Assembly: GCA_026419785.1 (NCBI GenBank)
Contig: JAODTK010003710.1
Location: 1 to 64,000 of the forward strand
DNA: 64,000 bases
Reading direction: 5' to 3'
Origin: Sclerodactyla briareus
Lineage: Eukaryota; Echinodermata; Holothuroidea; Dendrochirotida; Sclerodactylidae
Positions 12,101-21,100 of this stretch are shown here, in pieces. The notes beneath the pieces were generated by a model. The model had not been told where the DNA came from. It did no database searches and saw nothing but the letters and a program-made list of their open reading frames with translations. Made by a program: the position numbers and the translations under genes. Every line of letters starts with the position of its first letter. Within the stretch, counting starts at the first letter, position 1.

Positions 12101-15100
12101 GAGTGCTTCGGTGACCTGGGTTTAGTGGGGGATGTATTGGTGGTCGCAGTGTTGTAAAACACGTTAACTGCCTCAAGTCACTACTCCAAATAGGTAAATG
12201 GACTCGAACAACTTTGTGGACGATTTTTTGCTATTAAAGAGTACAGTGACCGAAGTTCCATGACTCGGACTCAAGTCAAATAAAACGAATGCAAGTCATG
12301 AATCAAGTATAAAAATTTAGCGACTGTTACAACACTGTTGGCAGTAGGGTGTACCAATGGTCAGTTTAGCCAACAAGAGAGTACAGAGCAACTAGGATAT
12401 GGTTGATTTTGAACCATTATGATTAAATTCAGTGTTCTTGAAACATTCCAGGAGGCCTGTAGAATCTACAGTATTTTTGCTATGAGCCACCTATGCCATA
12501 TTATGATGGTGAATATCCGAACTATATCCGGAGTGTGGTCGTGGGTTTGTTGGGTACTAAGGTACGCCACCCCCCCCCTTCCACTGCAGATTTTGTGGGC
12601 CACATGCCTCCACTCGGCCTGTGAAGTCTTTGCGCGATGTTACCCATAATCTGTCATCTCTGACACATTCTGAGGACACCATATTTCCACTGAGCAAAGA
12701 CCATCTATAAACAAAAAAAAAATACAGTATATTCTCCAAGTGTCATCATTGGCAGACTGAAGTTGCTAGAGGAATAGAAATAGAAATTATTATCCTGGCA
12801 GATTTCATAGAAAGACAATTCTCATTTGTATCCCACATTGCCTGTGCAGTTGAGATGTACTCTCCCAGCACAGACTGTTGACTTGTACAAGAATTTGGAA
12901 TTGTATCTTTTTTTGACTCCTCGACGAAGCAGAAGAATCCTAGCGTCATGACAGTGTGTGGTGGGAGCTTAGCGTTTAACACAGTAACTTGTCCAACTGA
13001 TGGAGGAAGCTCCTACTACATGTAGTAGTGGTTCCGTTATAGAGTACATGATCCCTAGTGGTTTAGGGTCAGGTTATCTGAAGTCAAGAGTCAGCCTAAA
13101 AACCTTGTTAACACATTACGTTCCAGAATGCCAGGTTTTGATTAGGTGGAAATTGAGTATGCAGCCTTTCTCAATGGAGATTAGCAAGAACCCTTTTGTT
13201 TTTGTGTGGACCAGGGTCATTTTGGGTAAAATTGTGTAAAATTGATAATTTGACAATTATAGCTTGTTAACACGAAACTCAATCCACCTGGATACTGAAG
13301 TTCATACTCGAATGTGTGTTCCCTATAAGACTACATGATCCCCTATTTTGGGGTCAGTCATCTGAAATTCACGAGAAGTCAGTTTGAATACCTTGTTAAC
13401 ACGATAAGTTCAAAATGCTTGTCCGTATCATGTTGAAATTCATCTTTCTTAGAGGAAGACAAAACCCTATGGTTTTTGGTGTAGACCAGAAGGAAAAGGA
13501 AAAATGTGAGAATATTGATATTTGGGCAATTTTAGCTTGTGGATGCGATAACTGACCCAACCTCGCTGGAGAAGTTCATACTCTGTATTTGCTTCCTCAC
13601 GAACTTCCCCTCTTAAACAGCCCTCAGTTCACAGAACCTTTCACTCTTTATAAACTCTTCCCTCTTTCCCCTCCATGAACTAGCCCTCAGTAAACAGGAC
13701 CTTTCCCCTCTATATACTGGCCCTCAGGTCTCTTAACCTTCCCTATATGAACAAGCCCTCAGTCCATATACCTTCCCCTCTATGACCTAGCCCTTATCAC
13801 AGGACCTCCTCAACACTAAACTGGCCCTCTGTTCACAGGAAACTAGGTTTTTTTCCCTCCCGGGGACAGAAGAAGCCGCGACCACAGATTCTCTCCTTTG
13901 CTCACTGAGGACCTGGAGCAGCAGATCAAGCAGCAGCGGAGATCTCCATGGACACGGAGGTCTCCCTAGGACTATAGATAACATCACATACCTGTGTGAT
14001 CAGGTTGGTCGTTCCTCCCATTGTGTCTTCTGGATGAATTGGCAGAATGTTTGTTTGGTTCTTGTTGTGATTTGTCTGGTAGTTCTATATAACATCACTA
14101 ACAAAAACCACTTTGCATTTTCCATTGGATATTCTCTTCCAATTTTTTTGGTCGATATGACTTTGGTATTAAACCACCTGGTTCTTCACTGCTCATATTA
14201 TGACTTCATATATCTTCACTCTTACCTGATACTTGAATAGAACCAATATTGAACCCTTTTGTCTCCCTTAATTGAATCCAGGAGAACTTAGTAGTCACTT
14301 GCGTGTTGTGTGTTTATGTTATGTATGGTGCATGAGCTGGAATCTTTCCGAACGGTAGTTGCAATTCAACAGAATTTTCCGGGTAGCATCGGGGTTGGGT
14401 GAACAATCTGATTAGATATTGGGCACAAACGTCACTAATTAGGTAAGGTAATTAGCCTATTTTATGCTATTTATTGTTTAGGCTCGGTTAGCAAGATTAC
14501 GGTGAGCCCGTAGGTTCGTATGGTGCTGGTTTGGGCCATAAATCAGTATCTTAGTTGATGAACCTATTAGGATTTTCAGCATGATATGTAATTAATCAGC
14601 TACTTTCATAATTTATTGCATAATTTATGCAAAATTCGAAAGTTTGTCGGATTTTCACAAATTCTTTGTGAATTCGTCTACCTTCATACCCACCGTTTTA
14701 ACAAAGATGCGTGGCAATGAGGTCATGCACGCACGTAATTTGCATATTTTATGCGAAATCTTCAAGTTGCTTGGGTTTCCATGAAACTTGGTATGGTTAA
14801 CCGTGAGTTCCAAAAAATTTATCATGGGCTTCCAGCGTCACTGAGGTCATTCAACGTTTCTAATTTTGCATGATTTTACAGTTGGCCAGATTTTGTGAAC
14901 TTGGTGATTGCTAAAATTTGCCATAATTTGTTATTTTTTTTTTTAATTTTTGGAATTGAAATTAGTCACTGATTAGTAGGCTTTTTCAGAGCAAAGGACT
15001 GCTTCACTGTCGCTATTTTGATGTTCCCACCAGGTTATCGAGATGACCGACTATCGACACAGCTGTACGCTACCTAAAGAACAGGATGCACGCCCATCGT

Positions 15101-18100
15101 ACCAAACCTCACGCCTGGTAGGGAGTTTGGTTGGAGCCAGGCTCATTGCCATGCAGGTAATATGTTATATAATCTTTAACGCTGTCATATTCATGTTTTA
15201 ATCCCCTACAAACAGGGCTATAGTTACAGTTGCCTGAATGCCGTTAGGAAATAACTCTGCCCGAGATCGAGAGTAATGTTTTCTTCACCTTTTTCCTACA
15301 TGATAAATTCTCTCATGATTAGGGCAATCAATAAGGGCATATTACTATATCCCCTGACAACCCTGGAGATCTCGAGGTGATTTAGATATAACCCCAGCCA
15401 CAATAACTGGGTGGGGTTCACTCGAACAAAGAAGAAAGAAGAAGAAACCGCAGCTGATAGATTCCATATAGAGGATGTAGCTTCCGAACTCAGAAACTGA
15501 ACAACAGCGTGTATCGAGGTGCACTCACTTGAAGTCTTTGCGATGATGTTATCTATATTAATCTGTCAATCCACTGAATTTGGTTTTGTTGAGATTGAAT
15601 CACCTGAGCAAAGATTTCAAGAAGTGAAATTTGAAATGTAAACCTACGTTTGGCATCAGTCGCTCTACTTATAGCCTAGAGGGAGATACTTCCCTCATGC
15701 CTTGCTGAGAGTGATTGCACTCTCCCCATTGATACTACATGCACAAATACTGGCACTTTTTGCATCCATGTTGCTCTACTGAATTGCTCTGCAGCTTTCC
15801 TGCAGTTTAAAGTAAACACAAACGGTATGTTGCTGATATGAGTTCTGAATGCATTTGCTGTTTCAGGTAGCTCGCACAGAGGACATTCTGTCTCTCTCCG
15901 AAAAGTTACAGCATTAGGCTACTATTGCCTCTCCATGTAGTCGATAATAGTTTCATGGTTAGACACTCATATCTGGTTCAATGCACCTGGAATGCTTAGA
16001 CATCGGTTATTCTTCATTGCCCCAGGCGCCTGATGAACCTAGCCAAGCACCCAGCCTCCACAGTCCAGATCCTAGGAGCAGAGAAGGCACTGTTCAGAGC
16101 ACTCAAGGCCCGCAAGGACACGCCCAAATACGGTCTCATCTATCACGCATCCCTCGTCGGCCAATCAAACGCCAAAAACAAGGGAAAGGTGAGGCATTCT
16201 AGTGGATATATTTCGTTGCATATGCTCTGAATTGGACAACAAGATCATTGTAGGCTGGCACAGCTAGTGGGGAAATTACGTCCTGATCGGAGCGCGGAAC
16301 ACCATTCCACCAATCATTTCCAGAAAATATATATATTGAAGGTCTCTTTTGAATGTACAATCTCTCAAAGTGGTCCATTGTGACAAGGATAGATGGGGCT
16401 TCCAAATGGAAAATTTTTGGGGTCCATGCAGACCAAACTATTCCAATTCCTAATCAAAATGTTGTTTACATTTTGAAGAGTTTGGCCTCGGGACCCTCAC
16501 TGGGCAGCTAAACCATTCAAAATATTTCCAAAATGGAAATTGGAAAGCATGAATGAAGCTCCCAGTTGCTTCCTATGTAGGTACCCTACCCACAATGACG
16601 GTCGAAAACCCAATCAACTGACAAGCTACCGAAAAAAACGAACCTGGAATCAGAAATTTGGCCCTTCACCCCAGAATGACTGTCTCGGGGCAATTAAATG
16701 TTTTTTTTTTTTTTCAAAAAGGACCATTTCTCATCCGCCAGCCCGCAACTGATGCTGAGCTTTTTTGCGAGCAACTGCGCTAATTTGCATAATACGCAAA
16801 GATAAACTAGCTCCGACGGCCAATTTGTTTTGGTGAGGCAGAAGCTCTTTCTGTCCTCATTCCATTGATGTATGGGTTCCTTTTGACAAATTTGTCCCAT
16901 TCTGAGTTATGAAATTGAGACCTATAACACAAGTTTGTGCTCACAGCCCCTCAGGCAATGAATAGTCGAAGGTATTTATTTGTCTGGAGGGGAGGAGGAC
17001 TTGTCACACTGTTGAATGTTTGGAATGTCATCGGATTTGATCAGTGCATTTCACATTGTGCTGTGTACATTTACATCTCAGTTTCAGTCACTTGTGGTCT
17101 TGAGTTTGTGATACCATAATGTCCCCTACGTTCCAGTTTATGGTCGCTATTTTATTAATTTTATTAACTGTTCATCACTATTGACTCACCTCATTGCAGT
17201 TTTAATACCCACTTTGATAAATGGTGCCACTGTCACATGTGAGTAGAATTACCCTATGTGTTCCAGCTGGCTGGGTACATCTAAAGTTAAGGCCAGGCCG
17301 GGCAATTTATTCGAGATGGCATAAGATAGCAGAGCAGTCACTTTGAGATGAGGATGGTGAGTTTGCCCATGCCCGATTTACCCGGCACTCTCACTTCACT
17401 ACTGCACTTTACAGCTCTCCACTGTCCTTCATGAACAAATTTTTACCCCCGGCACAACCTGGATGAGTAACATTGAGTACACTCAGATGTTAGCTCACAA
17501 TCGATTTAGGAGAGTATAAATAAATAAACGTTGTCTACTTGGCAATTTGATTGGGAAGGGTGCACAATCACAGAAAATTAGCGTACTTACTCTGGTAGCA
17601 ATATTTTGACCATGATTTGCCGCTGAGGTGAAAAGGACTGGATATTCCATGACAGCCGTCCTTAAATTTTGTCACTACCACGAGGCAAATCATTGTAGTC
17701 TAGATTGAATAGTGGAAACTGGAAGGAGAAGTACATAGGAACAAGCCTGTTTACAGTTAGTTTGTTTCACCTCTAAACCATACCAGAGAGCTTATATTTC
17801 TCTGTCAATTCAAAAATTCAATCCTCATTCTGTAGCAAAATAGTTTAGTTTCTCACATTCCTGGGGAACCAAGTTGGAAGTAAACGACAGGCATTAACTA
17901 TGATTCAACTGAATTTTCTTTGAATTTACGATTGAAGCATGAGGCTTGAGCAGCCCACCAATAAATATATATATCTGTGATAGTGACCAGAACCAAGCAT
18001 TGTGTGTGCCGATATACAGCAATACTATGAGTGAAACATTCGGTTTTCCTGGAACCAGAAGCCATTTTCCCAGAAAAGCAGCCCATTGATCTATCAAATT

Positions 18101-21100
18101 CCAACCCTATCAGATGGGCATTGGAATTTCAGGGGCACAGCTGTAGAAATTCAAGAGTTGGCTCAATTGATGTATCTTTTCAGATCTCTAGGATGCTGGC
18201 CGCAAAGTGTTCATTGGCCGTCCGGTACGATGCATTGGGTGAAGACAACAGCGCCGAAATTGGCCTGGAAATCGAGAGCTAAACTGGAGGCAAGGCTACG
18301 ACAACTCGAGGAAGGCACGGTGAGTGTGGTAGCAGCTATGATAACCTGAAAATAATCCATCCACTAAATGTCTTATAGTAATCCTTCTCACAGTTATGAC
18401 CTTTGACTATCGTGTCAAAGGTCATAGGATACATGGCGCTTCGACGTTGTACAAACAGTGTCCAAAATATTCTTCAAATAAATCCCGAAAAAAAAAAGAG
18501 TACAACATCTGCCAGCATGAAACTTTGCAGCTCTCTCACCATACCTATCTACAATAGGTAATAAAAACATGGGATGAACTGGCTTAGTTTTCAAAAAGTG
18601 GTGTCAGTTTGAAAATAGGCCTTAATGATAGAGCTATGAGGGATCTCATCTATGACCCTAAACTGTGGAGTGTGGTGAGCATTGCACACACACTCGCAAC
18701 AGGCTTATTGTATCATGCATAGTGCAAAAATGTCTGGCACGACTGATCAGCTTGGTGAACAGTTTAGCGAGGCAAGATTAAAACAATGAGAAAACTGGTC
18801 TTTGGTACCTGAGGAACGACAACTCTGAGAGGGCATGGTGAGTATGCTAGCAGCTGTAGTCAACTCTGTTCTAGACCTGGAAATAATTCACCCACTTAAT
18901 GTGTGATTTATCTTGCATAGTGCTAGATGTTCACTGTAGGCTGGTCAGTTTGTTGTAGTCAAGTTTAGCGAGACGAGATTAAAAACAATAGAAAAACAGA
19001 TCTCTGGTACCTGTGGAACTGATTGATGAAAGCAATGACCCCCTTAAGAAGTTGTTTGAAGTGAAGGCTTCAGCATTGTTATGTCTTGTAATCTTTGCAA
19101 TGATGTTACACCTAACAATCTGTCAATCCACTGAATCAGATTATGTTGAGATCTACTTGACTGAGCAAAGATTTGGGTGTTCTGGATGGAAAATCAACTT
19201 CTACATGATTGTGGTTCAATTGTTCATGGCCTCGACAGTCTAACATTCGGCAAGTGTTTTGAAATATTTCTTTTATTCAGCCTCAACATGTGATGTCATT
19301 TGTGATTGTGTTTGTTCATTTTGCCCCTACGCTTGCTGAAGTGATGGGAACGTCCTACAACCTCACATGTTCTTCATCTTGTGCTTTCTAGTCGAGAAGA
19401 GTGAGCGGGACCGGTAAAGCCAAGGCCAAGTTTGACAAGTACTCCAACAAGAGCGAGGTGGTCCAGTACGACACCTCGATGGACTCGACCCTCCCGGCTG
19501 GGTCCAAGAAGAGGAAGTTCGATGAAGAGGAGGAAGATGACGACGCTGCTCCAACGGAGCTGAAGAAAGTGAAGAAGGAAGAGCAGGCGGAGGAGGAGTG
19601 CCAGCCAAGACGCCAGTGAAGTCAGAACCAGAGGGTGAAGAGGCGACAGAGGCCACAACGGTAGGTCAAAACGTAGGGCAGGGTGTCAAATAGAGGGAGC
19701 TATTTGGAAATTACAGTGATGGTCTGGACAGTTCATTCATTTTCGGACTTGGGAAGTCTCTAAAGTGTGATTACGTGATCAAGTAAGTATTACGTAATCG
19801 AATGATTGTGTGGGGTGTTGGTTGACGCTTAGCAAGCAAACATTCCAAGTTAGAGTTACAGCACTTCATTGGTCTGCTGTAATTGTCATTTCAGTGGACC
19901 TGTGGGTTCCTGGATCTGCAATGCGTCTCGTCAGTCCTGCTGTGAGCAGTCACGTTACACAAGAATCTTGTGCTACTCCAGGTTCCAAGGAAAGTGGCCG
20001 GAATCTGGGAGTCTTTTCAGATGGGGATGTGAAATGGTGGTCCTGGGAACTGGTTGGAATTGGTTACACCCCTGCCTTGATACCATTTGATTACTAGTCT
20101 AGAAGGGGAGGCGAGTCATCGCTAGTGCTGATCTACGATCGATACAACCAGGGTTCCTTAATGAGTATAATCGCTTCATGAATAGTAGATAGAATTCCAA
20201 TCAAAGAATTACATCAGCAGGTGAAAGGGTAGGGTAGGGGATGGTTCATCTGATGGAGGTAACTGGGGGAACATTTTGGGCTGAGCTGACGAGGTAACAA
20301 GCTACAACGGGTGGTTGAGGTGTAGAGAAGTTATTTTTAGACACTTGTGAATGTGAAGACAGAACAGTAGAGAGGAAGAATCCTCAGCGAGCACACTAAA
20401 TACAATAATAGTTGCAACATAGTGGATGAGTTTTCAGAATAGTCCTCCATTTACAGACTGCTGGTATTGGTGAATGAAGGTTAAGGTTTTTTAAACAAAA
20501 CTTACAACTTGAAGCACGTTTCAACAGTTGTGGATGGGCATCAAACAACTTAATCAACGTGTTGATCGGATTACACCATTCAAATCTGTTGTGTTACATG
20601 CTGGCAGTTATATAGGGGTTGTTGCAGTGTGATTTGCCAATGATGTGAAATGGACTGGACACAACCATGACAGATCCTTCATATTTTGTCACTACAACTG
20701 AGGCATCTTACACCCAGTTGCTTTGCTGTAGCTAGGTTTAGGTGTAATTGTGGCAAAGTCTGCCCACAGGTTTGGAAATCGGGACGGAGGCATTTTGGCT
20801 CTATTCGAAAGAGTTGTGATCTCTGTTTCTTTGAAACCAATCCAGGCTCATCTGGGAATACTGACAATGGATGGATAGGGGTGGGGGGGGGGCTTCCCTA
20901 TGATTGTTCGATCAGAGAAGGCATCTGAATTGGTATCCCCATTAGTGTTCTCGGACTGCCATTTAATGTCCCCATTCAATAGTGATGAGTATTTCAGTCT
21001 ATGTACCACTTCCCCAGAGTCTGGGAGAGGTGGTAGCAGGCCTGGATACCACCCTACAATGCAGCAGCAGTACTGCATTCTACCAATCCCATACAACCAC

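Noticed and set aside
14560..14850. TTGATGA and ATGAGGT motifs in the snoRNA-free intron
   Set aside because: No paired D box at a plausible distance and no terminal stem.
18031..18349. Two plus-strand ORFs over NOP58 exon 11
   Set aside because: They run from intron into the exon without the acceptor; only the 18184-18319 part is coding.
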